A stretch of DNA of 64,000 nucleotides from Sesamum alatum. Taxonomy: Eukaryota; Streptophyta; Magnoliopsida; Lamiales; Pedaliaceae. Below, piece after piece: positions 45,651 through 59,166 of the stretch (position 1 is its first letter; every line of letters starts with the position of its first letter). The stretch covers positions 22,800,979 to 22,864,978 of the forward strand of contig JACGWO010000011.1 in NCBI GenBank assembly GCA_034509735.1, written 5' to 3'. The position numbers and the translations under genes are program-made. The notes beneath the pieces were generated by a model. That model saw nothing but the letters and a program-made list of their open reading frames with translations. It searched no databases and was not told the origin of the DNA.

Positions 45651-47340
45651 GTTACCCCTAGAATCGTTGGTGACAGGCGTCCTGCTTAACACGCTCACAA
45701 AAGGAGCCAGAGTTGCCAGGGAACCCAAGGGCTGCCCTAACACTCTCCCTAAGTAGCTCATTGAACATAATTAAGCTGCACAAATAAAGGCAGCAGGATC
45801 AGACATCACCATTATAAGAAACACTTACAGATAAAGCAAAAAAGTAGTTGTACCTAGGGGCTCATCCAGATGGACCTCCTTGGGACTTAGCCCGAAATTA
45901 AGCCTCTCATCCACCAACCTGTTACAATCGTAGGGGTTGGAGTTCAGCCTCTCCGGGAGGGCGGACAACTCCGCATTCCTTCCCCGGACAGAGAATGGCT
46001 TAATGGAAGGGACTTATGAGGGAAATTCCAACGAGAGGGGGAATGACATAAAAGAAACTCCCCCTCCAATGCTTGGAGACGTTGGGAGCAGGAAGAAAAT
46101 GAAACCCGTGCGGGAAGGCGGGGAGGGAGAAGTGGAAAATGCCAAGCTCAGACTTCTTCGATTGAAAGTAGGAGAAAAAAAATCATTGTCTGTGGGAGAG
46201 ACACCATCATAATTAAAGACCATCGAAAACTTGTAAGAAGACAAAAAGAGTTAGGAGCTAGTTGGTTTAAGGAACCTCAAAAATGCGAGAGGCGTCGACG
46301 TCAAAGGAAGAAATGGGAAAGTAAAGACCTGCCCGGAACTAGGCAGTAAAAAAAACACAAACAATTTGGGGAAGGCATCTCAGGTTGACCTTGGGGTGGG
46401 GGAGGAGTATTGCAAAACATTCAGGGATCCCGTATTTCTCAACTAACCTACGTGCATTCGCATCTCTAAAAGACGAAGGGACCCTATCCACCAAAATAGG
46501 GTTGACGGCCCTCACTTCCTCTCAGCCGACCAACATCGGTTCCTCTGACTCACTGAGCCCCTAGCCAGAGGCCACCAACTCTTCTTTTTCATCTTCCTCC
46601 CTCGAAGAGGCCTCTCCCTCATTCCCTCTAGAATCCCCCTCTTAACGGGTCAGAAGGCTTATCAACCAAGCGGCGCCTGCACAACAACCGCCCCCTCAAG
46701 CTCCAACACCGGGGCCCTCCATAGGAAGACAAGCGTGGGCTTGTTCCCCTCGAGGTCGCCTCCGAAAGATCATCGAAAATCGGCGTCCCTCCCACAAATC
46801 AGCCGGACCCATCCGAGTACACCATTAAAATCAAGAAAAGGACACAGAAAAGCCCAAAAAGGAAGAAAGAAAAACATAAGTACAAAAGAATATAATGCAA
46901 AAGAACAATAAAAAAAAAAAAAAACTTACAAGAATAATAGAACAAGAAATGAAAGTTCAAGAGCTTCAAAATTCTCTCTCCAAGATCGCGAGGGAGGGAA
47001 AGGAATGAAATAAGAGAGTGAAAAAGGTTACAATAAGGAAGGAGAAGGGAGTTAGGGCTATGATCACCCTGTAGGTAACCACATCACATTGGGGTGGTTA
47101 CACAACAACGGTTACCTACAGGAGCAGTTATCTTCAACCGCTGTCCATTACGCCTGGAGACCGCGACCACATGCCTGTGCATCATTACAACTATAACTAG
47201 CTCAGTTGTCAAATTGCTCCTTTGAAAAAGCTTGCTCATACCAAGAAAGGCGTATGACGTTCCGTTAGGGGCCTGCTTGCACCTCCTTATAGTGAGCTCT
47301 TAAGCATGTTATCTTGGATCTCGCTGTTCCTTTTCTTGGA
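45651..47340 (-). mobile_element. Gypsy-type retrotransposon gag relic
   Basis: GC-richer than the surroundings. Read on the minus strand from about 46467 to 46270, a single frame with in-frame stops gives DANARRLVEKYGIPECFAIL, then a stop, FRAGLYFPISSF, which fits the 'putative gypsy type transposon' gag-like domain of plant elements (RL...YGIP ... F.AGLRFPL..F). Low-complexity acidic sequence lies on its N-terminal side. The ORFs at 45937-46212 (plus) and 46014-46244 (minus) are shadows of this decayed frame. No pol or LTR pair seen. Confidence 0.55.
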
Positions 47341-47672
47341 GAACGAATACTTAGGGACTAATTTAAAATCATTCTATTTTAAATTGTGAACTACTTTTTT
47401 GTTGAAAATTAATAAATACTAGAATTTTCTAATATAGAGTCATTTGAAATTCTTCATGCAAATTCTTCCCTCAAATCTAGATTCATTGAACCAAATATAA
47501 GACCAGGGAAGAAGTTCAAAAAAAAAAGTTAAACAGAAGGGATAACTTGAAAAATCCCTTCTTGAAAAAAGAAAAATGGTTTCAACTTATAATCTGTCCA
47601 ACCCACTTTCCAGTTTCCACCTGTAGACTTGAGTTGACCAAGGTCTGCCCACATAGACCACACACTAAACTT

Positions 47673-48050
47673 GTGTTTGGTTTCGTTTTTGGAATGTTTT
47701 GTTTTGTTTGGTGGAAATAGAGAAAGAAAAATAAAGATAAATAGGTGTTTGTTAGAGATATGATGTATGTTTGGATTTATTTTAAAAGTTAATTTTAAAT
47801 AGTGTAAAAAATATATTGTCTTGTATATTGAGGGACAAAAAATACTATTTATTGTCAAATCATATCTTTTTTATATGTTTTTATAAAATATATATATATA
47901 TATAATAATATTTATTTATTTATAGATAAATATATATATATATACATAGAAGAACGGCCAAAACATCCGATAAAAATATTTTGAATAATAATATATTTAA
48001 TTTTATTTTCTCATAATCTCATTGACAACTAAAAAATAAAACCAAACAGC
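47673..48050. mobile_element. TGTTTGG-type MITE, copy B
   Basis: Termini GTGTTTGGTTTCG and (reverse) GCTGTTTGGTTTTA. Its interior matches the outer parts of copy A at 37989-39392 without the nested insertion. It lies 60 bp upstream of the CTR9 TATA-like box. No clear target duplication. Confidence 0.65.
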
Positions 48051-48109
48051 GCCGTTATTTTTCATTTTTGTGCCACTCAAAATGATACTGCTCTTGCCAG
48101 TTGCCACCC

Positions 48110-48117
48110 TATAAATA
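48110..48117 (+). promoter_or_regulatory. TATA-like box before the CTR9 remnant
   Basis: TATAAATA 196 bp upstream of the ATG of the CTR9-like first exon, probably the relic of the parental promoter. Confidence 0.45.
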
Positions 48118-50499
48118 TCCCCATGTCATCAGAACCCATACTCCACAGTAACGCACTCAGGCTCAGCAATACACATACTGCCCGAACAAGTTTAAATGCC
48201 CTGATTTGCTAGGGTTTCGTCAACTGAACAAGAATTGCATGTTTGAATTGGTGTTTGGAAATTCAGTGTGAGAAACGATTAATGAGTTCTTTGATTGATT
48301 GAGAAATGGCTTGTGTGTACATACCAGTGCAGAATTTCTCGACATTCTGAAGGCTGAGCAAGCTCCGCCTGGATATCTGGCTCATCATCGCCGTATGCCT
48401 CAATACATTTCTTCTTCTTCTTCTTCTTCTCCCTCCTTCTCTCGTTTGAAAAAGAAATTGTGTCTGTGTCTGATTTAAGTGGATGTATATTAATGTAAAC
48501 ATGCAAGTCAAGAATCTGATTTTCTTCGTTTTTTTTCTTTGATATATGATGTCTTAAGCGAAGAACTCTTGTTATTTGCATAGAATTTTGTGTTTGCTAA
48601 GTGGTTTATGCCTGAAATTTTTGTTATGAGATGCATGGGTTTCTTGTGTGCCTCTACAAAGTCGTGTCGTCTTAGGTGGTTGTGCTCGGGAAATAAAGTG
48701 GGGTCTTTTACAGTGAATTTGAACAGTCTCTCTGCCTATACATGTGTTTGCATAGCGTCCACTTTGGCAATTTGTAAAGAAATTGTGTTTAACTCGCGGC
48801 AAAAATGAAATTTTGAAAATTCTTACTTCTGGGTCTGGCGAATGAATAATCATCGAGTCCTTCTCTTTCTCGATAATAAATTCAAAGAGACCCGCGAACA
48901 GTCAAATAATTAGTGAACCTTCGTTAGATCTTGGGTTTACATTTTCAGTTAAATCAGTGGATTTATCTTTGTGTCTATGCCGAGTCTGTGAGCATGCTCG
49001 ATGTGTCCTCTTCACTTGTAAAACTAGTGGAATTGCACATATTATATTATATTATATTATATTATAAGTGCACATATCCTATTGCGTGTGCTATAATGGT
49101 GTATTGGTAGTGGTAGCTGAGAAAATTTTGACAGTAGTTATCAAACTGTTATCTAACTAAAGGGAACTTCACTCTAATAAGTGCCTTGACTTAAGGACAA
49201 AGCTTTCGATTGCTTTAAATGACCATGGATCAAGCTTTTCTCAAAGAAGCAGCCAGTCTTAAATGCATCGCCAATTACCTCCAATTAATTAATACACTGA
49301 TCCAATAGATATAGTCATACAAGATCTTGTTTAGCTCCACGTGTAAGAATAAAAGATTCTAGGTTGTCTCATTGAGATGGAAAGTTGGGTTTCGAATAGA
49401 TTTGTTTTACCTACGCGGGTTATATGTTTAAACACGTGGATGCATATCGATGTTTATACAACTTTCAGAATTTGTCTGATTTGGTTATCAAACACATGTA
49501 ATAAGTCATGAGTATGAGCCATATAAGTTAGATGTGGAAATGCGAATAGGAAAATCTCGATATACATTTATTAAGTTGATTATCAATTGGACTCAAGATC
49601 TTGGTCATTTTGATATTATTGAATGAGGTTTTCGTATTTGGTCTTCACATAGATATTGCAAGTACCCAAGTTTGAATTCTGAACAGAATGAGAAAAGAGA
49701 GTTATATGGATGTGCTTTGTTACCTTATTTTGTTTATTATTCTTACTGAATTCCGGTTGCATTCACAATGCATTCGTTGCTTGCATTTATTCTTCTTAAG
49801 AGTTGCCACATTTATGCACGAAGCCAACAAGTGTTTGGAAAGCCAAATTGTTTGCGGGTGTTTAATGACACTGCACAAATTTGGCTGATTAAGGTGCATA
49901 TCGGATTTATATTTTGTTCTCCATAATTTGATGTATGCACTTGTTTGGGTGCAGAAGGACTACTTCATACAAGGAAAAGCTGAACAACTTAAACAAATAT
50001 TGGAAGAAGGATCTGGTCTAGGTATTAATTCTTACATTCAATTGTTGATATTTCTTTCTCAGAGGACAATAGGAGAAATTTTTATGTTAGGTACTGATGA
50101 AGGGGACTGTGTAGCCCTTGGTATTAGCTCTTTGGTAATTCCAGTAATAGTCAAGTATCAATGTTTTGCAGAAGTTGATGAATATTATGCAAGTGTAACA
50201 CACGAGAGGATTGAAATCCTAAATGCTTTGAGGCCTATTACAGCTACCTTGCAAAAGTTGAGACTAGACACAGAGAAGGAAGATTATTTTTTACAGGCTG
50301 CAAAGTTTTATAACAAGGCATCAAGAATTCATATGCATGGGCCTTCAACTTGGATTGGGAAGGTAAATATCCTTGTGCTCTTCACTGTTTTGTGGTTTTA
50401 CTTGGCAGTTTTCTCTAATTCAGGCAAAACTGTAATATGGACTTAAATTTCAGTTTGTCATGGTATGCATTGTTCTCAAGGTTGTGATCAGTTGTCTTA

Positions 50500-50526
50500 A
50501 CAAAAAAAAAAAAAAAAAAAAAAAAA
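50500..50526. repeat. Poly-A tract
   Basis: About 26 consecutive A in CTR9 intron-derived DNA, preceded by no recognisable retroelement body. The 50527-52207 stretch after it is non-coding and corresponds to lost TPR exons. Confidence 0.9.
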
Positions 50527-52721
50527 GGGCATTAGTAAAACAAATTTTTGTCTTACTTGAGCAGAAAAGCAAGTGTGGTCTGAAGAAACAAAATGCATGT
50601 AGATGAGAATGACCAAGTCATGTTTTTGTTTATTTGTCTTACTGATATCTCGTGTGACAGGGAATGAGCTAAAGATGGAAATCTCAAAGTCATGGTGTTT
50701 GTCAAAGTTTCATCTTTTTAGGCATTGATTATCTGGCTTTACACTCTTATCTCTATTTCGCCGCCGAATTTTTACTTGTTGAATCGGAATAAGCAGTTTG
50801 GAACTCCACCTGTCCAAGTGTGTCACTCTTTTGCTACTTCCTTAAGTAAGGATCCACTCCTGAATGGAATTTGTTTTTTGGAAATACTGTATCACTTTAA
50901 GTGATGATGTATTACACTGACTTTCAAATATCACTCAATAATGTAAACATACACAAAATTCTTTTACCTTTTCTGAAAACTCTCATCTAAAATTTCTTCT
51001 CAAGTCAACATGGATTAAATATTATGGAAAGGATCAAGTAACGTATTCATTCTCAAAAGTAAATATTTGCAGTTCATAAATTACTCAAATCTATATAAGT
51101 GAAGTTTGGACGAAGGAATAAGAACTCTTTAGAGGGACCAATTTGCCATTTGTTGCAGATTGTGTTTCAAATTTATCAGTGGGATTTCAAAAGTTTTAGA
51201 AAAATGATATCTTAACACCACATCCACCAATTCGGCATTGCATATTGATACCATTACTTGTTGGCGAGATGATATGGTCTTGAATCACTATCACTTAACT
51301 AGTAGAACTAGACATAACTTTCTAATTGTCCATAAATAGATGAATCTTCTCTGATCCAAATTGCATCCTGTATAGATTCCCAAGTCCTTTTAGATTATCC
51401 GTCTATGAATTTTGAGGAAGTTGGAGAACCTATAAAAGAAGTTAAGCTGTTGAAGCTCAAAAGCAGCAAGTAACCAGAAGAGATTCATTTCTACACTGCT
51501 TTGAAGAGAACAAAGATCAAACTCAGTTTGAAGAGGGATAATTGGTAAATTTGTTATTGATGTGGCTCTCCTCTGGACTGGCCGGTCTTTTTGATAGTAT
51601 TGTTGGAGTCTTGACTCTATTCTAGGATCTTCTTTTTGAACTTTTATAGTAAATGTTAAGGAGGTATAGTTTTAACTGCAGTATACTGTCTTTTTTCTGA
51701 TAGTTTATGGTCTCGGTCATGTACTTTGATTCTATTTACTTTATTTAGCATCTGATTCCTGCATTTAGGTCTATGATTTGCATATAAGTAAAACGTGTAC
51801 CGATATCATTACAAGTAGCAAGTTGTAAAACAATGATTGGGGACCGGCAAGAGAAAGTTGCTGTAAAATCTGCAAGGGAGGTAACAAGATCACATGGTTA
51901 AGATATTTGCATGAATATTGGAGACTCATACACAGTTTAATTAACAAAATAAAGTTATTTCTTGACGAAACTAAACAGCAATCAGAACTTCCCAGCTATT
52001 ATTATTTATCCTTCGATATTTCAGCTGCTTCTTGGATTTCACATCTGCTGTGGTCCCTGTTCTCCAGCTTACTTTCAATTTAGTTTCTTTACCTGTGCAT
52101 TTCTGGTTGCAGGTCTGCTTCTAGTAACCAAGGAGATGTTGAGGTGTGATGAATTTTATTTGTTACTTTCCACTGACTTCTATACATTCTCACATGCATC
52201 TTCACAGGCATTTCTGGAGCTCGGTGAAGTTTTATGTCAACAGATATTAGTGCTGCTTTAGATGCCTTTAAAAGTGTAAGAACCTACCACTAATAGTGTT
52301 GATGGCTTTTTTCCAACAAGTAATGACTGCACTTTTTTCCTTTCTCCTGCTCACTTTTTATGTTGTGGAAGTTAACAATACTAGGTCAGCATGTTTTTGA
52401 TACAGCTATGAGATAAAATATGTAAATAACATAGTTCTTGTAGAAAGATGACTAGCTTCTCTTTTCTTTTCTTGTAGAAATATCCATAAAATTCAAACAA
52501 GGGGTAATCCAAATAGTGGCCTGTGGATGTCAGATAATGGAAACCGAAACCAGAACATGTTTTCAAGCTTGAAAATAAAATCTAATTTTCAGTTTTCAAG
52601 TTGCCAAAGAAAACATAGCCAACATTTTCTGCCATCAGTTAAATCCTTCCGTTTCATCTCATCATCTCCTTTGTGAAATTATTGTCTCCGATTGGTCCAT
52701 TTTACCCACAAAGAGGAAGTT

Positions 52722-53003
52722 GTTCATACTTTAGTAAAGGGACTTACAGTAACAGCCATCTCTCTTTCTAATAGTACGGGAACGTGATCCATTTGTAATT
52801 CAGGCAAGTATCTAAGGAAGCTCTAATAAGGCTTTAACTCCTGATGACTACTTGACTAGTAGTCGGTTGGCATCTAGATTCAGGAATAATTTTCTAGGAG
52901 GGAAAGTACGGAGCTTTCTCATAAAGTTTTCTCAGTTCTAGAATAGTTATCCTCTACAATAGCGTACAGGTGCAGTTCTTAGGAGCCAAAATAAGAGGAG
53001 ATG
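52722..53003. repeat. Dispersed repeat, copy 2 (empty site)
   Basis: Matches the outer parts of 4179-4908 in the same orientation but lacks the 435-bp insert. It lies between CTR9 exon remnants, so it is an insertion or a retained intron segment in the pseudogene. Confidence 0.75.
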
Positions 53004-53766
53004 GTTGTGTTGGATGAGATAAGCTTGAAACAGTTGAAGATTTTGAGCTGCTTGTTTGAAAAACCTTTTGTAATTTTTGATAATTCTTTACTGTGAATTA
53101 AAGAATTCAGTTTCGTTCTTATTTTGAATTTCTATATCCTTCACGTGAAATGGATGCACTTTTGCCATATATAGGTGGGAAGGAAAATGATTAAAAACGG
53201 TTACTGACTATATCTCGGTGAGGTTTTCTACAAAGAAACCTCAGCCATTTTCGTTCTTCTTTTGGGCCACTGTTGAGTGTAGCTGTTATTTTTCTGCTTG
53301 TTATCTTGTTTTGTATTATTCCAAGTAATTTTGTATTTTATGAAGTTAGTTTCCAGAATTTTTCCCTACACTAAGGAAAGAGGGAACTTAAATTGTTTGC
53401 TCAAGTCTTGCAATATAGTCATTTAGGTTTATATGGTTGATGGTTTTACTATTTGTGGATGATGAAATTCTCCTGTAGCATTCAGAAGTGCAAACTATTT
53501 GATGGTCATAGCACTCCCTGCATTGCTCAAGTCCGTAATCTTTAACAGGCTCGTGATCTGCTCAAGAAGGGAAATGAGGATATGCCTCTAGAGCTGCTTA
53601 ATATTGGAGCTCTCAATTTAGAAATGGGAGATCTTCAGGTTTGTACTTCCTCTTCTCTTTGAGTTCGGCACACTTAGATACTGGTAAATCTGATAAGTTG
53701 TGTTTCAGGGGTCTTGATGTCTTGTTATTCCAGCTTGTTTGTGAGACATTTAAGGAAGCTCTAGGA

Positions 53767-56700
53767 GATGGCATTTGGTGTGAATTTTTTGATGCCGAAA
53801 ACACGTTTTTCTTGAATTTTTTATCCAACTAAAACATCCATAAAATAAAAATATTATTTTGAATGATATAGTAAGTTAATATTGTTACTTTTCTTAATTT
53901 TTGATTTTATATTAATATTAAAGTGACAGTTGTGTTACTTGGAAACATTGAATTTAAATTTTATTTTGTAACAAGAGCTTATGAGATTATCCCTCTAATG
54001 TTATAATTTTTAAGGCTAAGAATGTAATTCATTAATTTATTAGTTTCTACTAATTAACTTTTACTAATGATACACTTAATGAAAATATTAACCTTTTAAC
54101 TTATACACATAAATGTGTCATCTCTTAGTTCATGAATATCCAAAAAATATAAAGTTGACAACTTATGCCTTGCATCTGTAAATACGCATGAAATTAATAT
54201 TATGGCTAATTAATTATTTGCATTTAACTAATATTGTGGCCAATTAAATCAAAATATAAATGATCATATTTTAAAATTTATAAAGAACTCATTACATAGT
54301 TTTAAACAAAGTAATGGAAACGATGTGCACGACCACAATTATTCCATTCAAGAAATTCGCATGTTGTATTATATGAAAAGAATAGGTTTAATATATATAA
54401 TATATATATTTTTTATGCCAATTCTTGATATGAATTCTTTTGGATTTTTTTTCCACTTAGAACATCTATACAATAATAATATTATTTCTAATGATAATGT
54501 AAGTTAATATTTTTCTGTACTTCAGTTTTGATTTTATATCAATACTAAATTAATATACATATTACTTTGACACATTGATTTTAAATTTTAGTTTGTAACA
54601 AGATCTTATAAGTTTATTGAACTGTATAAATTTATTTCTGAAATTAATGCTCTTCATTTATCTTCTAAATACATTTTCGGAAGCACATATATATACATAA
54701 ATTTTTAATGAAGATTATATCTACTTAAATCGATATATATCTGCTTTAGATATGCTATATATAATATATATACATATTACTACTAACTATATTTATTGAG
54801 GTTGGTTGCTACAATATCAATGAAGTCAAATTATTTATGTTTCTTCATTTTTGTGAAGATAAAAATATGGAGAAGAATCTCTATATACTTGAATTCAAAT
54901 TTAAATAATTAGTCATAGACACATAAAAATGTAGTTTTAAAATGGATATTATATTTAAGATTTTGAATAAGACTTATTAAAAAGATATTTATGTTGTTTT
55001 AAATGAAATACACTTGTATAAATGAACGTTTTGATTTTTTAAATTTTATTTTATTTCTTTTCACATTCATGATACCTACAAAAAAAATAATACCAATATG
55101 ATTCGTTAAGATATTTTATGATTTGATTAAAACAAATCTACAACTTTAGGGAAAAGAAATTAAAGTTAGACTTATAGACTTGCTAGATGGACAGGTTATT
55201 TTATTTCATCCGTTCTATTATTGTGGGCTACTTTTCTTTTTCCCCATATATTACTTAAGTTGCTCGTGCAACAATGAGCTGTAAAAATATATTATTTTTG
55301 GTAAGAGTTAGCAATATAATATTGCAATATTAACAACTAAACAAGTTAAAAAGCAAAAGATAAGAAATCAATATGTGCAATTAAGGTGCAAAAATGCTGA
55401 TAAAAGTTGAACTCATGATCGTGTTATCATCTATTTGACATTGTTACGATTTTACTAATGTCGCTAGGATGCTGGATATTTTAGTCTATAAACATCTAAA
55501 ACTACTTTGATGTTAAAATAAAGGGTAAATTACAGTAACACCCCTTGAGGTTAGATCAAAATACACTAACGCCCTCTGTTTTGTTAAAATTACAGCTACA
55601 CCCCTTGAGGTTATAGTTGTATTACAACTCACCCCCTATTTAAAGGCAAAACTTACACTAATATCCCTGAAAAATATTACACTAACACCCCTCAGGGGGT
55701 GTAGCTGTAATTTTGCAAAAGACAGGAAGTTTTTGTGTAATTGGGCCTAACCTCAGATGGTGTCAATATAATTTACCCTAAAATAAAATAGTACATCCAA
55801 TATACTTTATATTTGCTGCTTGATTCTTGAAAATAATATGCATTTCCATAAAAACAAAGTACTAGATGATTGGAAATCTTTTTGCACTTTGACAAGATAC
55901 AAACCTGATGGCATTTGGTGTGAATTTTTTAATGCTGTAAAACACGTTTCGTTGATTTTTTTATCCAACTAAAGCATCAATACAATAAAAATATTATTTT
56001 TAATGATAATGTAGTTAATTTTGTTACTTTTCTTAATTTTGGATTTTATATTAATATTAAACTTACAATTGTGTTACTTTGAACATTGAATTTAAATTTT
56101 ATTTTGTAACAAGATCTTATGACATTATCCCTCCAATATTATAATTTTTAAGGGTAAGAATGTAAATTAATTAATTTATTAATTTCTATTAATTAACTTT
56201 GACTAATGATACACTTAATGAAATTATTAACTTTTTAACTTGTACATATACATGTGCCATCTCTTAGTTCATGAATATCCAAAAAATATAAAAATTGACA
56301 ACTTATGCGTTGTATCTGTAAATACGCATGAAAGTAATATTATGGCTATTTAAATAAAAATATGAATGATCATATTTTAAAATTTATGAAGAACTAATTA
56401 CATAGTTTTGAATACAAAGTAATGGAAACAATGTGCATGACCACAATTATTCCATTCAAGAAATACACATGTTCTATTATATGAAAAGAATAGGTTTAAT
56501 AATAACTTTTTATGCAACTCTTGATATGAATGTTCTTGGATTTTTTATCCACTTAGAACATCTGTACAATAATAATATTCTCTCTCATGATAATGTAAGT
56601 TAATATTTTTCTTTACTTAATTTTTGATTTTATATTAATATTAAGTTAATAAATGTATTACTTTTAAACATTTAATTTAAATTTTACTTTGTACCAAGAT

Positions 56701-57740
56701 CGATCTTATGAGTTTATTGAACTATATAAATTTATTTCTAAAATTAATGCTCCTCATTTATCTTCTAAATACATTTTCTAAAGCATAAATATACACACAC
56801 ACAAATTTTGATATGAAGAATATATCTAAAAATATATATCTGCTTTATATATGCTATATATAATATATATACACATATTACTATTAACTATTAATGTTGA
56901 GGTCGGTTGCTACAATATCAATAAAGTCAAATTATTTTATGTTTCTTAACTTTTGTGAAGATAAAAATATGGAGAAGAAATTCTATATACTTGAATTCAA
57001 AATTAAATAAGGTAAATTTTGTTTAATCATAGACACATAAAAATGTAGTTTTAAAATGAATATTATATTAAAGATTTTGAATAAGACTTATTAAAAAGAT
57101 ATTCATGTTGTTTTAAATGAAATACACTTGTATGAATGGACATTTTGGTTTTATAAATTTCTTTTATTTCTTTTCACATTGATCATACATAAAAAAATAA
57201 TACAAATATGATTCATTAAGATATTTTATGATTTGATTAAAATAAATCTACAACTTTAGGGAAAAGAAGTTAAAGTTAGTCTTATACACTTACTAGATGG
57301 ACAGGTTATTTTATTTCATCCGTTCTATTATTATGGGCTACTTTTCTTTTTCCCATATATTACTTAAGTTGCTTGTGCAACAACAAGTGGTGACAATATT
57401 TTATTTTTGGCAGAAGAGTTAGCAATATAATATTGCATATTAACAACTAAACAACGAAAGATAAGAAGTTAATATGTGCAATTAAGGTGCAAAAATGCTG
57501 ATAAAAGTTGAACTCCTGATCATGTTATCATATGTATTTAACACTGTTGAGATTTTACTCATGTTGCTACGATGCTGGATATTTTAGTCTATAAACATGT
57601 AAAACTACTTTGATGTTATAATAAAAAAATACATCCAATATACTTTATACTTGCATCGTGATCTTGGAAAAATAATATGTATTTCCATAAAAACAAAATA
57701 CAACACGATTAGAAATCTTTTTGCACTTTGACAAGATGCT
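53767..57740. repeat. Tandem duplication of about 1.9 kb in the CTR9 pseudogene
   Basis: Unit A (53767-55906) and unit B (55907 to about 57740) both open with GATGGCATTTGGTGTGAATT, the CTR9 exon piece encoding DGIWCEF, and stay collinear to GAAATCTTTTTGCACTTTGA. The left breakpoint is inside an exon. Unit A is longer because of a MITE at 55523-55778. The ORF 54325-54507 is not convincing. Confidence 0.9.
55523..55778. mobile_element. MULE-type MITE with 9-bp target duplication
   Basis: Exact flanking duplication TAAAATAAA (55514-55522 and 55779-55787). The 32-bp imperfect inverted termini start GGGTAAATTA and end TGAGGTTAG. Unit B of the surrounding tandem repeat has the unoccupied site (GATGTTATAATAAAAAAATA). 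The interior repeats ACACCCCTTGAGGTTA-like words. 256 bp, no coding. Confidence 0.93.
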
Positions 57741-58727
57741 AACTTTATTTACAATGATACCTATTATATGTCTATCGCATTTCTTGGAAACTGAATTTCT
57801 TAATCTAGCAATATCAATCTAAGTCATTTTTTAAGTAGTCTAGTATATAATATCACATATTAATAATGTGTGGTTCAGAAAAATATCAATATTCAAAGAC
57901 AAAAAATAATTTTTAACAAATTTTATATTAATCACAAAAATGTTATAATAATGGGGGTTTTGCTAAGTCAAGTAGTTTTCTTTAAAAAAAACTAAAGATA
58001 TCTTTACAGTACAAAAGCACAATAACATGCTTATATGCCTATAATGTATATGCGCCTTTAAATTGGATATACGAAGCTTTGCACATGAAACTACTTATAA
58101 GGTTTTTAAAATTTGAAATTTTCAATCTTCTACATGCACGGATAAAAATATAATGACTACTAAAGCAAATTAACAATAAAAACTTTATTTTAGAGCAAGT
58201 AAAACTATTCAGTAAATTTATATGTATGCATTAATGTGTGTATTATGTAGTTTTTGTGCATACATATATCTTTTAAGATGAAGAAAAGTCAAAATGGAAT
58301 TAAAATAACTATAAAATTTTTTAATGCATAACTTTTTAAATAAATTCTGTTCTTAACAATGTTATGTAATTTATTCATATACAAAAGAACAAAATTATTC
58401 CTAAAAAACATATTAGTCTTAAGAACCAAACGTAAATGGACATAGTTGAATAAATTTTATATTATTTATTCATAACACTTTTATAAAACAAATTGAAAAA
58501 ATATTTAATATTTCTTCACAAAGTTAACATATATTTATGAGAAAAATTTGCAAAACACGCAACACACGTGCACTTTACTAGTATGTATAAAAATGCGTGT
58601 ATATTATTATACATAAAAATGGGATGTAAGATCTATTATAATTTAAAAACCCAAGGGCATTAGATATTTCGTGACTTTGAGTAATTTTGTTCCATCCCCC
58701 CCCCCCCAAGAAAAAGAAAAGGTTAAT
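57741..58727. other. AT-rich non-coding DNA inside the pseudogene
   Basis: Between the tandem duplication and the next CTR9 exon remnant. A poly-C run sits near 58697. No coding block or bounded element seen. Confidence 0.5.
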
Positions 58728-59166
58728 TTTAAGTTTCTAGTCCTTTCATTTTCTTCAGGTTTTAGAAGCTACAGGTCGAAGTTTTAATGTCCAGATGCCA
58801 GACGTGTTCATTAACCTGGCTCATGTTCACTTTGCTCAAGGCAATTTTGCATTAGCTGTGAAAATGGTTTGTTTTGAATTTTCTTTACCTACTCGATTAT
58901 GAGATTAATTAACCTAACAATGTACACATTATATTTATTCTCCATTTTGCAGTACCAAAACTGTTTGCGCAAGTTTTACTACAACACTGAGAGTCAACTA
59001 CTTCTCTACTTAGCACGTGCACATTGTGAAGCTCAACAGTGGCAAGACTGTACTAAGAGCTATCCACGTAACTCCTTCAAATTACACATTAAGATTTGAT
59101 GTTGGAGTTGCTAAATAGAAGTCCTCAGCATTGACACTTCAAAAGACAACGAGGACTGTGGATGAG

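Noticed and set aside
49928..50446. 172-codon ORF as an independent gene
   Set aside because: It reads through CTR9 exon remnants and the intron between them; the ATG and the C-terminal part are intronic.
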